Below the pieces are notes generated by a model that searched no databases, was not told the origin of the DNA, and saw only the letters and a list, made by a program, of their open reading frames with translations. From assembly GCF_000725885.1 (NCBI RefSeq), contig NZ_JODR01000026.1, positions 36,345 through 100,344 of the forward strand: a stretch of DNA of 64,000 bases. Direction: 5' to 3'. Below, piece after piece: positions 16,608 to 24,968 of this stretch; the first letter of the stretch is position 1; each line of letters begins with the position of its first letter. The stretch comes from Streptomyces albus subsp. albus. Lineage in GTDB: Bacteria; Actinomycetota; Actinomycetes; Streptomycetales; Streptomycetaceae. A program made the translations under genes and the position numbers.

Positions 16608-17843
16608 ATGGCAGAGCGAGAAGCAGGAGACGTGGACAGTTTCGCCGTGGTCGAGCGGGCCTTGCGCACCGCCGCCCCGCATGCATTGATGGATGTCGTC
16701 GTAAAGGCACTGCGGGAGCGACACGGCGCCCTCGACGCCGAACTGCGCATGGCCGACTACGGTATGCGCACCCTCCAGGTGGTCGAGCCGGTCCCCCTCT
16801 CGACCGAACCGCTGCGCATCCACGACAGCCCGCAGGGACGCGCGCTGCGAGCCTTCGAACCGCTCGTACTGCCGGACCGGGAGGCGGACACCGTCACCGT
16901 CCACCTGCCGGTGAGCGTACGGGGCGACCGGCTGGGAGTGCTGTCGGTCACCTTTCCGGGGGATGCCGACACCCGGAGCCTGCTGCCGCACCTGGAAGAG
17001 CTGTGCCGGGCACTGGGCCACGAGATCACCGTCGCGGAACGCGACACCGACCTGTATCTGCGGGCACGCCGGGCCACCCGGCTCACCCTCGCCGCCGAGA
17101 TGCAGTGGCAGTTGCTGCCCGGCCGCTCCCTGCGGCGCCGCGAGTTCTCCCTGGGCGCCCATCTGGAACCGGCCTACTCCACCACCGGCGACAACGTCGA
17201 CTGGTCCGTCTCGGCGGAACATCTGACGATCGCCGTCGCCAACGGGATGGGCGAGGGCGTCGAGGCGGCGCTGCTGACCAATCTGGCGGTCAGCGCCATG
17301 CGCAACGCCCGCCGTGCCGGGCTGGGCCTCGCCGACCAGGCCGCCCTCACCGACCAGGCGGTCTACGCGCAGCACCGGGGCCGTGCCCATGTGTCGACAG
17401 TGCTGCTCCGGTTCGAGCTGGCCACCGGTGAGGTGGAGGTGGTCGAGGCCGGGTCGCCGCGCATCTGGCTGCGCCGGGAGGGGAAGGTGGAACCGCTCGT
17501 CTTCGACGCGCAGTTGCCGCTGGGCATGTTCGAGGACACCCACTACGTCACCGAGCACTTCCGGGTGCGGCCCGGGGACCGGCTGCTGCTGGCCACGGAC
17601 GGCGTCCACGAGTCGCCGTCCCCGGCCGGCGAACCGTTCGGCGACCAGGCACTGGCCCGCGCGCTGACCGCCAGCAGGCTGCTGCCCTCGGCCCAGGTGC
17701 CCCGCGCCGTCTTCCACGCGCTGACCGAACACCGCAGAGGGCGCCCTCTGGAGGAGGACGCCCTCATCGTGTGTGTGGACTGGTACGGCCCCCGCACCCC
17801 GTCCCCCGGACCGGCCCGGGGCGGCCGGCCGGCGGGCGGGTGA
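16608..17843 (+). CDS. SpoIIE/RsbU-type PP2C serine phosphatase, divergent metal site
   Basis: 411 aa from ATG 16608; GTG 16632 (VDSFAVVERALR) is an alternative, but GGAG is then only two bases away. Residues ~10-150 form a GAF-like N-terminal region (LPVSVRGDRLGVLSVTFPGD). The PP2C domain starts at LTLAAEMQWQLLPGRSLRRR, the usual RsbU/SpoIIE entry, with TTGDNVDW replacing GGDxYD and VANGMGEGVEAALLTN replacing GDVxGHGxxAA. LLLATDGVHES and EEDALIVCV near the end are canonical. The Asp-to-Asn change may alter metal binding. Such enzymes dephosphorylate anti-sigma-factor antagonists; none is adjacent. Three bases separate its stop from the convergent membrane gene. Confidence 0.88.
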   Translation: MAEREAGDVDSFAVVERALRTAAPHALMDVVVKALRERHGALDAELRMADYGMRTLQVVEPVPLSTEPLRIHDSPQGRALRAFEPLVLPDREADTVTVHLPVSVRGDRLGVLSVTFPGDADTRSLLPHLEELCRALGHEITVAERDTDLYLRARRATRLTLAAEMQWQLLPGRSLRRREFSLGAHLEPAYSTTGDNVDWSVSAEHLTIAVANGMGEGVEAALLTNLAVSAMRNARRAGLGLADQAALTDQAVYAQHRGRAHVSTVLLRFELATGEVEVVEAGSPRIWLRREGKVEPLVFDAQLPLGMFEDTHYVTEHFRVRPGDRLLLATDGVHESPSPAGEPFGDQALARALTASRLLPSAQVPRAVFHALTEHRRGRPLEEDALIVCVDWYGPRTPSPGPARGGRPAGG

Positions 17844-17846
17844 GGG

Positions 17847-19265
17847 TCAGCCCCGTACGGGGCCCGCGGCGGCGGGCACCGGCCGGCGGGCGAGACGGAA
17901 GTCCTGCCGCACCGGGTGGCCGTCGCGGGCCCGGACCCGGGCGACGGCGGCCAGCCGGTCGGGGCTGGAGGCGATGACGTTGACGAACTCGTCGGGCAGC
18001 CCGGCCGCCGCGTACTCGCCGTTGGGGTCCGTGATGGCGCGGACCAGCTCCCGCCCGTGGGTGCCGGTGACGGTGATGGCCACGCCCTGCACCGGCTCGC
18101 CGCGCTCGTCGGTGACCCGGCCGGTGAGGGTGGGTGTCTGCTGCCCCAGGCGGTGGGTGCGGGGCGGCACCGCGGTGGGCCGGGGCAGCTCGAAGGACGG
18201 GTCCTCGACGGGCGGCTCCTCGGCCGCCGGGACCGCCTGCGGCTCCTCGCCGCTCGCCTCGGCCTCCGCCTCCTTGCGGGCCGCGCGCCGCTCCTTCCAG
18301 GCGCCGAGCGCGATGAGAGCCGCACCGGCGACCACCCAGGCGCACAGCACGAGCGCGTGCCGCCACACGTCCTTGCCGTCGAAGTAGAAGATTCCGCGCA
18401 GCGCTTCGATCAGGTTGCCCATCGGCATGATCGGGTGCAGCGCCCGGAAGAAGCCGGGCACCATCTGGACGGGTATCGCACCGCCGCTGGACGGCATGCT
18501 CAGCAGGACGAACAGTCCCATGGCCACACCGGGGAAGAACTGCTTGAAGAATGGCACGAGCCCGAAGGAGGTCTGCGCGACGGCCTGGGTCATCAGGAAG
18601 ATGAGCGGGATCGCCAGCGGTTCGTTCGGGATGACGTCCATGGCCCGTGCCACGAAGAAGGCGACGACGCTCTCCACGGCGCCGATGCCGACCAGCGTGA
18701 GCACCTTCTTGCGCCGCCCGAAGGTCGTGGCCCTCAGCAGCATCATCACGCTCACGTAGCTGGGGATGGTGCAGGAGAGGACGACGTAGAAGAGACCGGT
18801 GCCCATGCCGTCACCCGGTGCGGTGGGTGCGGCCTCGTGGACCTGGAGCTGCCCGCCGGACTGCTGGGCGACCGCGGTGAAGGTCTTCTGGAGGACCGAT
18901 TCGAGCGAGTAGCCGTCGGCCTTGGCGACGTACAGCCGGGGGTGCTGGGCGTCCGGCACATAGGCGGCGGTGGCCTCGCGGCCGGTGACGGCGTCGTGCG
19001 CGGCGCGGGCGTCGGGGACCTGGTGGATGTCGAAGGCGCCGGGGCTCTTCTTCTCCAGCGCCTGTTCGAGCTGGGGCGCGGTGGGCCCCGCCACGGCCAC
19101 GTCCACGTGGTGCGGCACCGGGTTGTGGAAGGGCAGCAGGTAGCAGACGAGGAAGCCGGTGAAGAAGAACGCCGGGAACCAGAGCGTCTCCGCCAGCGTG
19201 CGCACCGTCACGCGGAGCGGTGAGGGGCCGCCCGCGCTCTCCGGTTCCGCCTTGTGTTCCGCCAT
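17847..19265 (-). CDS. ABC-2/YhgE-like membrane protein with C-terminal carboxypeptidase-regulatory-like domain
   Basis: 472 aa from ATG 19265. One transmembrane segment (LWFPAFFFTGFLVCYLLPF) precedes a ~150-residue extracytoplasmic region. A cluster of further membrane segments follows (FYVVLSCTIPSYVSVMMLLR, VLTLVGIGAVESVVAFFVAR, VAMGLFVLLSMPSSGGAIPV, LVLCAWVVAGAALIALG). This matches ABC-2-permease/YhgE-type export proteins. After an acidic linker, the last ~85 residues (PTLTGRVTDERGEPVQGVAI, then PNGEYAAAGLPDEFVNVIAS) form a CarboxypepD_reg-like beta-sandwich, an unusual fusion. No ATPase partner is adjacent. Divergent from a TetR gene whose likely operators lie between them, so probably TetR-repressed. 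Confidence 0.8.
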   Translation of the reverse strand: MAEHKAEPESAGGPSPLRVTVRTLAETLWFPAFFFTGFLVCYLLPFHNPVPHHVDVAVAGPTAPQLEQALEKKSPGAFDIHQVPDARAAHDAVTGREATAAYVPDAQHPRLYVAKADGYSLESVLQKTFTAVAQQSGGQLQVHEAAPTAPGDGMGTGLFYVVLSCTIPSYVSVMMLLRATTFGRRKKVLTLVGIGAVESVVAFFVARAMDVIPNEPLAIPLIFLMTQAVAQTSFGLVPFFKQFFPGVAMGLFVLLSMPSSGGAIPVQMVPGFFRALHPIMPMGNLIEALRGIFYFDGKDVWRHALVLCAWVVAGAALIALGAWKERRAARKEAEAEASGEEPQAVPAAEEPPVEDPSFELPRPTAVPPRTHRLGQQTPTLTGRVTDERGEPVQGVAITVTGTHGRELVRAITDPNGEYAAAGLPDEFVNVIASSPDRLAAVARVRARDGHPVRQDFRLARRPVPAAAGPVRG

Positions 19266-19369
19266 GGACAGGGTCCGCCTCCCTAGGTACGGGCGATGAG
19301 CGAGGTGCCGCCGTGTTGCGGCGGGACAGAGCGTTGGCACACCCATGGGATGCATGGCATGGCCAATGA

Positions 19370-19416
19370 TTAGCAACGCTAACAGAAAGATGCAGTGCTG
19401 CAAAAATGCACTACTG
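19370..19416. promoter_or_regulatory. Two inverted repeats between membrane gene and tetR
   Basis: TTAGC-AAC-GCTAA lies at 19370-19382. A 10-4-10 imperfect palindrome with 8 of 10 pairs (CAGTGCTGCA, AAAA, TGCACTACTG) lies at 19393-19416. Both are in the AT-rich intergenic core and are typical TetR operator sizes; one may serve each divergent promoter. Confidence 0.5.
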
Positions 19417-19473
19417 TAGAAAGCGCCAGGCAGGCCGGGCAGGGACCCGCGACGAGTGATCGGGAGCACACAG

Positions 19474-20112
19474 ATGGCCGCCCAGACCGCCGAAGCCGCC
19501 CAGGGGCTGCGGGAGCGCAAGAAACTGGAGACCCGCTCGGCACTCCGCGCCGCAGCCGTACGGCTGTATCTGGAGCGCGGGCCGGCCGACGTCACGGTCC
19601 ACGACATCTGCGAAGCCGCCGGCGTCTCCCCGCGCACCTTCTTCAACTACTTCGAGACCAAGGACGACGCCGTCTTCGACTGGGACAACCGGCTCACCGG
19701 CCAGCTCGTCGACCTGCTGACCGCCCGCCCCGCGCACGAGGCCCCACTGGAGGCCCTGCACCACACACTGCGCACCGCCATCCCCGCCCTGGTCGCCGAC
19801 GCCGGCTGGCGCGAGCGCCGCAAACTCCTGGGCGCCCACCCCGAGTTGGTGCGCAAACTCGTGCACAGCAACAGCCACATGTCCGAAGCCCTCTCGGACG
19901 CCGTCGCCGCCCGCACCGGACTGTCCGCCGACGCCCTCTACCCCCGCCTCGTCGCCGGCGCCGCCATCACCGTGCTGCGCTCGGCGATCCGTGCCTGGGA
20001 CCCCGAGTCCTCCACCGAGGAACTGCTGGCCATGCTCGACTCGTGCTTCGCCTCGGTCGCCGCGGGCCTGCCCGAACCTCCCGGCGACGACCCGGCACGG
20101 CCCGGGGGCTGA
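19474..20112 (+). CDS. TetR-family transcriptional regulator
   Basis: 212 aa from ATG 19474 with GGGAG at 19462-19466 (GTG 19456 is in frame but has no ribosome binding site). The DNA-binding domain reads RERKKLETRSALRAAAVRLY, LERGPADVTVHDICEAAGVS and PRTFFNYFETKDDAVFDWDN, close to the AcrR-type consensus. The C-terminal ligand domain is generic. It faces the membrane protein at 17847-19265 across operator-like palindromes, so it probably represses that exporter and itself. Confidence 0.9.
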   Translation: MAAQTAEAAQGLRERKKLETRSALRAAAVRLYLERGPADVTVHDICEAAGVSPRTFFNYFETKDDAVFDWDNRLTGQLVDLLTARPAHEAPLEALHHTLRTAIPALVADAGWRERRKLLGAHPELVRKLVHSNSHMSEALSDAVAARTGLSADALYPRLVAGAAITVLRSAIRAWDPESSTEELLAMLDSCFASVAAGLPEPPGDDPARPGG

Positions 20113-20131
20113 AACACATCCGGCCGCTCGC

Positions 20132-20188
20132 CCCGCTCTCCGGCCCGCCCCTCCCGGCGGAAACGGCGAGGGCGGGCCGGAGAGCGGG
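20132..20188. terminator. Long hairpin terminator between tetR and the small-peptide gene
   Basis: A ~21-bp stem: CCCGCTCTCCGGCCCGCCC and CTC (20132-20153) pair with GAG and GGCGGGCCGGAGAGCGGG (20168-20188) with one bulged base. It can terminate both the rightward tetR and the leftward operon ending at 20249. Confidence 0.85.
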
Positions 20189-20248
20189 AGAGGGCGCAAC
20201 GAGGATGTCCGCTCTACAGGTGCGGCGAGGCCGTAAAGTGCGTCGGCT

Positions 20249-20440
20249 TCACGAATGCCGCTGGATCCAGTAGGCGAGGGCGGTCGCGGTGCCCGTCCCG
20301 TGGGCCGTGCCGCGCAGTGGGCGGGCGGTGGCCGGCCGGCGGAAGCGGTACCCACGTCCGCGCCGCCCTCCGGCCGGACCGTCGTCCCGGATCGCCGCTG
20401 CGCCGGGCAGGTGGGTGCGCGAGGGCTTACGCTCCATCAT
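20249..20440 (-). CDS. 63-aa basic peptide at the end of the sigma-like operon
   Basis: The frame begins ATG-ATG at 20440 with AAAGGA eight bases upstream. It reads MMERKPSRTHLPGAAAIRDD, then a very basic stretch GRRGRGYRFRRPATARPLRG, and ends GTGTATALAYWIQRHS. About 87% of its third codon positions are G or C. The net charge is strongly positive, there is no cysteine and no signal peptide. It follows the 236-aa protein by about 100 bp in the same direction and is followed by a strong terminator. It could be a regulatory peptide, a nucleic-acid-binding peptide or a precursor peptide; I do not recognise it. Confidence 0.5.
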   Translation of the reverse strand: MMERKPSRTHLPGAAAIRDDGPAGGRRGRGYRFRRPATARPLRGTAHGTGTATALAYWIQRHS

Positions 20441-20540
20441 GGAGGCGTCCTTTCGGGGGCGTTCTCGTTGGGAGAGGAGCCCGCCGGCGGTCCGTGGCCT
20501 CGGAAACCCGAGACCGCCGGGCGGGCTGCTCGACGACTGC

Positions 20541-21251
20541 CTAGACCGACTCCTGGAGCCGCAGGGCCAGTTCACGGTCGGGCCGGCACACCAGGACCTC
20601 GTCGGCGTTGCCGATGGCGGCGAGCCGGTCGACCTCGTGGGTCAGCGCGTGCACGGGGCTACGCGCCAGCTTCCCGTGCCGCCACTCCCAGGCGGCGAAC
20701 CGCCGGGTGGCGCGGACGAAATCCGCGTCCAGGGTCTCGGGGGTGTCCATGGTGCTCAGCATCTGGAGCCAGTGCTCGGCCTCCGGCATCTCGCCCCGCC
20801 CCAGGTGGTGGAGGTGGAGACAGAAAGCCGCGATGCCCTTGCCCGCCCCGGCGGCGAACTGCCACCAGAACTGGGCGCTCTCATGGTGCCGGGCCTTGTG
20901 CAGCATGCAGGCGAAGACGTGGGCGCCGTCCACGTCGATCTCGGCGAGGTCGCTCACGCGCACCAGGAGCATCCAGTCGTCCGCCGTCCCGCCGGCCGGC
21001 TCCCTCCGTCCGATCGCCTCGGCGAGTCGCTCCACCTGCTCGGCGGCGCCGGGCTGGTCGAGCCCCCAGCCCACCACGACCCTCAGCTGCTGGCCGGCCG
21101 CGGTGGGCAGATCGGCCAGCGGTGTGGTGTACCCGGCGTCCCGGGCCAGCCGGCGCAGTGCGGCGGCCTCGTCGAACGTCCGCTTCTCGGCGCGCAGCGC
21201 CCGGCCCAGCGAGGCCAGCATGGCGTCGACACGGGCGGGTTCGGTGCTCAC
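20541..21251 (-). CDS. Unknown helical protein coupled to the sigma-like factor
   Basis: 236 aa from GTG 21251, overlapping the upstream stop as GTGA, so translation is coupled. The N-terminus reads VSTEPARVDAMLASLGRALR. The body is mostly helical, with helix-turn-helix pairs reminiscent of tetratricopeptide or Sel1 repeats (VFACMLHKARHHESAQFWWQ, FAAGAGKGIAAFCLHLHHLG, EAEHWLQML). No signal peptide, membrane segment or catalytic motif is visible. The tight coupling suggests an anti-sigma, effector or partner of the sigma-like protein. Confidence 0.8.
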   Translation of the reverse strand: MSTEPARVDAMLASLGRALRAEKRTFDEAAALRRLARDAGYTTPLADLPTAAGQQLRVVVGWGLDQPGAAEQVERLAEAIGRREPAGGTADDWMLLVRVSDLAEIDVDGAHVFACMLHKARHHESAQFWWQFAAGAGKGIAAFCLHLHHLGRGEMPEAEHWLQMLSTMDTPETLDADFVRATRRFAAWEWRHGKLARSPVHALTHEVDRLAAIGNADEVLVCRPDRELALRLQESV

Positions 21252-21778
21252 TTCGCATCCCCCTCGTGTTTGAGATACGTGGAGACGACCGGCTCCAGAC
21301 GCTCTCTGGCCTTGCGGCAGTGGTAGTCGACGGTGCGCTTGGTCACGCCCAGGTACCAGGCGACCTTGCCGGTGTCGACGTTCATCACCTGCCGCAGCAC
21401 GATGGCGTCGAACTGGCGCGGTGGCAGCTTCCGCAGCGCACGGTAGAGGCCGATCTCCTCCGCCGGCTCCAGGTGGGAGAGCTCGTGCCGGATGGATTTC
21501 AGCTGCTGGGAGATCACCGTCTTGCGGAAGATCGCCCAGATGTCCGCCTGCATGTTGCTCGACTCCAGCAGTTCGTCCCAGAGGTTGAGGATCTCCGGGA
21601 AGGCACGGTGGACCGTCTCCTCGGCGGCCTCCCAACTGCCCGACACCAGACGGGCGAACTCGTGGAAGTCCTCCTGGTTGGCCACCCACAGCGCCTCGAA
21701 TTCCAGCGGCAGCGGCCTCGTCATCACCTCCGACGCAATCGGTCTGAAGGTGTCGTTCGGATGGGCATCTTCTGTCAT
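21248..21778 (-). CDS. Sigma-70/ECF-like RNA polymerase sigma factor
   Basis: 176 aa from ATG 21778. Region 2-like helices are ALWVANQEDFHEFARLVSGS and AEETVHRAFPEILNLWDELL. A region 4-like HTH reads RALRKLPPRQFDAIVLRQVM, then TGKVAWYLGVTKRTVDYHCR and KARERLEPVV. This is the organisation of small ECF-type sigma factors, though region 2 is weak. A helix-turn-helix regulator derived from sigma region 4 is the alternative. First gene of an operon with the 236-aa protein and the basic peptide; about 490 bp of upstream sequence holds its promoter. Confidence 0.82.
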   Translation of the reverse strand: MTEDAHPNDTFRPIASEVMTRPLPLEFEALWVANQEDFHEFARLVSGSWEAAEETVHRAFPEILNLWDELLESSNMQADIWAIFRKTVISQQLKSIRHELSHLEPAEEIGLYRALRKLPPRQFDAIVLRQVMNVDTGKVAWYLGVTKRTVDYHCRKARERLEPVVSTYLKHEGDAK

Positions 21779-22270
21779 GGGATCTCTTCATCGAGAGGTG
21801 GTGGCGACAACGGTTGACCAAGTCACGACGTGTCGCGTTCGGTTGGCGACTACTCAACCCCTGAAAACCGGGGGACACGCATGCGCCGGGAAAATGCGAA
21901 TCACACTCTGAATCCGGCAGAGAGCACACGGTGACGGCACTACTGCGCGGTAACAGCGCGTGAGCTGGGGACTCAACACCGAATCGCACCGCGGTCCACA
22001 CCTTCAACGGCGCAGAAATGTGGCGCACGTCACGGCACATTCGGGTGTGAGCGCCGCATCCGCCGCACCCGTCACATCGCGGCGGACGACACCCGGCCCT
22101 CTCACCGCCCCACCGGCCTGCCCCGTACCCGCCTCGTACCCCGCCCCGTGCCCCGCTCCGGGCCCGCTCCGGGCGTGACACCGGCCCGCTCGTGCACACA
22201 CCGATCGATCCCGTGAGCACTCCGGTCCGTTCCGGGCACAACCGGCCATCGGCGAACGGCAGAGGACCGG
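21779..22270. other. Intergenic region upstream of the sigma-like operon
   Basis: The left ~150 bp are relatively AT-rich and should hold the leftward promoter; a small CCCC-TGAAAACC-GGGG element lies at about 21858-21873. The right part is strand-skewed, C-rich and lacks any supportable gene. The convergence of the ligase stop (22271) means no promoter is needed on that side. Confidence 0.4.
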
Positions 22271-23338
22271 TCAGCGACCGCCCAGGGCCTGCTCCAGGTC
22301 GTACCGGACCGGCTGTTCCAGCTGTTCGTACGTGCACGAGCGCGGGTCCCGGTCCGGCCGCCAGCGGCGGAAGAGGACCGTGTGCCGGAACCGTTCGCCC
22401 TCCATGTGGTCGTAGGCCACCTCGCACACCCACTCTGGCCGCAACGGCACCCAGGAGGCGTCCTTGCCGCCGCTCCACCGGCTGGGCGCCCCCGGCATCC
22501 GCCCTTCCTCGTGCGCCGCGGCGTCCTCCCACCGCGCCCACGGGTGCTCCTCGGGGTGGTCCATGCGCAGCGGTGCCAGCCGTTCCATCAGCTCCCGTCT
22601 GCGCGCGGCCGGGAACGAGGACGAAGCCCCCACGTACTGGAGGGCCCCCGCGGTGTCGTAGAGGCCCAGCAGCAGGGAGCCCAGCGCCTCGGGCCCGCTC
22701 TTGTGCGGGCGCAGCCCGGCCAGTACGCAGTCCGCGGTGCGCTCGTGCTTGACCTTCAGCATCACCCGCTCCCCCGGCCGGTAGGGCAGCTCGGGCCGCT
22801 TGGCCACCACCCCGTCGAGCCCCGCCCCCTCGTAGTGCGCGAACCAGTCGCGGGCCACCGCGCTGCTGTAGGTCACCGGCGCCAGATGGAGCGGCGGCCG
22901 GGTGCCGCCCAGCGCCCGCTCCAGCAGCCGGCGCCGCTCGGACAGCGGACGGCCCGTCACGTCGTCCTCGTCCAGCGCCAGCAGGTCGAAGGCCACATAG
23001 GAGACCGGGGTCCGCTCCGCCAGCAGCCGCACCCGGGAGGCGGCCGGATGGATGCGCTGCTGGAGCGCCTCGAAGTCGAGCCGGCCGCCCAGCGGCAGCA
23101 CGATCTCCCCGTCCAGCACGCACCGCCGCGGGGCCCGCGCCCGCAGCCCCTCGACCAGTTCGGGGAAGTAGCGCACCAGGGACTTTCCGGTGCGGCTGAT
23201 CAGTTCCACCTCGTCACCGTCCCGGAAGACCAGGCAGCGGAAGCCGTCCCACTTCGCCTCGTACTGCATGCCCTCGGGGAGGTCGGACACGGGCTTGGCG
23301 AGCATCGGCTTGACGGGTGGCAGCACCGGAAGGTCCAC
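22271..23338 (-). CDS. ATP-dependent DNA ligase, LigC-like
   Basis: 355 aa from GTG 23338. The nucleotidyl-transfer motif I is YEAKWDGFRCLVFRDG, where Lys is adenylated. Further ligase motifs are RRCVLDGEIVLPL (III), YVAFDLLALD (IIIa), GLDGVVAKRPELPY (IV) and VMLKVKHERTADCV (V). A short OB-fold domain completes it (GSLLLGLYDTAGALQYVGAS). The size matches mycobacterial LigC, a non-essential ATP ligase linked to repair. It is divergent from a second ATP-dependent ligase, with 94 bp between the starts. Confidence 0.9.
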   Translation of the reverse strand: MDLPVLPPVKPMLAKPVSDLPEGMQYEAKWDGFRCLVFRDGDEVELISRTGKSLVRYFPELVEGLRARAPRRCVLDGEIVLPLGGRLDFEALQQRIHPAASRVRLLAERTPVSYVAFDLLALDEDDVTGRPLSERRRLLERALGGTRPPLHLAPVTYSSAVARDWFAHYEGAGLDGVVAKRPELPYRPGERVMLKVKHERTADCVLAGLRPHKSGPEALGSLLLGLYDTAGALQYVGASSSFPAARRRELMERLAPLRMDHPEEHPWARWEDAAAHEEGRMPGAPSRWSGGKDASWVPLRPEWVCEVAYDHMEGERFRHTVLFRRWRPDRDPRSCTYEQLEQPVRYDLEQALGGR

Positions 23339-23432
23339 GTTTTCGATTCTGCGCCGCCCCCGCGTCCCCCGCACGGCCGGAGCCGTCCGCCCCCGCCGGG
23401 TGGCATCCGTCCCGGATGGGTACCGGGGGGCC

Positions 23433-24968
23433 ATGCTGCTGGCACAGATCGCGCGGACGTCGGCCCGGATCGCCGACGCACCGGGCCGCAACGAGAAGGT
23501 CGCGCTGCTCGCCGAACTCTTCCGGCAGGCCGAACCCGGCGAGGTGCCCGTCGTCGTCACCTATCTGGCCGGCCGGCTCCCGCAGCGCCGCACCGGAGTG
23601 GGCTGGAGCACGCTGCGGGAGCTGCCGCCGCCCGCCGCCGGACCCTCGCTGACCATCACGGACGTGGACCGCGCCTTCAGCGGACTGGCCCGGGTGAGCG
23701 GCAAGGGCGCCCAGGCGGAACGGAAGCGGCAGCTCGACGCCCTGATGAGCGCGGCCACCGAGGACGAGCAGCACTTCCTGGTCCGGCTGCTCGGCGGTGA
23801 ACTGCGGCAGGGCGCACTGGACGCGTTCGCGGTGGAGGGGCTGGCCGCCGCCGTCGGTGCGGAGCCGGGCGAGGTGCGGCGTGCGGTGATGCTCGGCGGC
23901 TCGCTGGGCGCCGTCGCGGAGGCGCTGCTCGCCGAGGGCCCGCCCGCGCTCTCCCGCTTCCGGCTGGAGGTGGGGCGCCCCGTACTGCCGATGCTGGCGC
24001 ACACCGCCGGGGAACTGGACGAGGCGCTGGACAAGCTGGGGCCGTGCGCGGTGGAGGAGAAGCTGGACGGCATCCGGGTGCAGGTCCACAAGGACGGCGA
24101 CCGGGTACGCGTCTACACCCGCACCCTGGAGGAGATCACCGACCGGCTGCCCGAGGCCGCCGAGGTGGTCCGCGAGGCCGGGGCAGGACAGCTGGTGCTG
24201 GACGGGGAGGTCATCGCACTGGCGGACGACGGCTGGCCGCGCCCCTTCCAGGAGGTGTCGGGCCGGGTGGCCTCCCGGCTGGACGTGGCGGCGGCCAGCA
24301 GCGAGCTGCCGCTGCATCCCGTCTTCTTCGACGTGCTGTACCTGGACGGCCGGGACCTGCTGGACCTGCCGTCGGTGGAGCGGCACGCCGCGCTGGCCGG
24401 GGTACTGCCCCAGGAGCGGCGGGTGCGCAGGGTGACGGTGTGCGACCCGGCGGACCGGGAGGCGCGCTCCGCGGCCCGCGCGTTCGCCGAGGAGGTACTG
24501 GCCCGCGGTCACGAGGGCGTCGTCGTCAAGGCGCTGGACGCGGCGTACTCGGCGGGCCGGCGCGGCGCCTCGTGGCTGAAGGTGAAACCGGTGCACACGC
24601 TCGATCTGGTGGTGCTGGGCGCCGAGTGGGGGCACGGACGGCGGGCCGGCAAACTGTCCAACCTGCATCTGGGCGCCCGGCGGGCCGACGGCACCTTCGC
24701 GATGCTGGGCAAGACGTTCAAGGGCCTGACGGACGCGGTGCTGGCCTGGCAGACCGAAAGGCTGCGCGGGCTGGCGGTCGCGGAGGAGCCGTGGGGCGTG
24801 GTGGTGCGGCCGGAGCAGGTGGTGGAGATCGCCTTCGACGGGGTGCAGCGCTCCACCCGCTACCCGGAGGGCGTCACGCTGCGGTTCGCGCGGGTGGTGC
24901 GGTACCGGGACGACAAGCGGCCCGAGGAGGCCGACACGGTGGAGGCGGTCACGGCCCTGCTGCGGTGA
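23433..24968 (+). CDS. ligB: ATP-dependent DNA ligase, LigB-like
   Basis: 511 aa from ATG 23433. An N-terminal helical DNA-binding domain (residues ~1-190) reads MLLAQIARTSARIADAPGRN, then LTITDVDRAFSGLARVSGKG. The adenylation domain has active-site Lys in AVEEKLDGIRVQVHKDG, LVLDGEVIALADDGWPRPFQ (motif III), VFFDVLYLDGRDLLDLPSVE (IIIa), GHEGVVVKALDAAY (IV) and ASWLKVKPVHTLDLVVLGAE (V). An OB domain follows (GTFAMLGKTFKGLTD onward). This is the mycobacterial LigB type, which seals nicks in repair or backup pathways. Confidence 0.92.
   Translation: MLLAQIARTSARIADAPGRNEKVALLAELFRQAEPGEVPVVVTYLAGRLPQRRTGVGWSTLRELPPPAAGPSLTITDVDRAFSGLARVSGKGAQAERKRQLDALMSAATEDEQHFLVRLLGGELRQGALDAFAVEGLAAAVGAEPGEVRRAVMLGGSLGAVAEALLAEGPPALSRFRLEVGRPVLPMLAHTAGELDEALDKLGPCAVEEKLDGIRVQVHKDGDRVRVYTRTLEEITDRLPEAAEVVREAGAGQLVLDGEVIALADDGWPRPFQEVSGRVASRLDVAAASSELPLHPVFFDVLYLDGRDLLDLPSVERHAALAGVLPQERRVRRVTVCDPADREARSAARAFAEEVLARGHEGVVVKALDAAYSAGRRGASWLKVKPVHTLDLVVLGAEWGHGRRAGKLSNLHLGARRADGTFAMLGKTFKGLTDAVLAWQTERLRGLAVAEEPWGVVVRPEQVVEIAFDGVQRSTRYPEGVTLRFARVVRYRDDKRPEEADTVEAVTALLR

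Noticed and set aside
20249..20440. Calling the 63-aa peptide a RiPP precursor
   Set aside because: No cysteine, leader-core pattern or modifying enzyme is nearby, so it is reported only as an unknown peptide.
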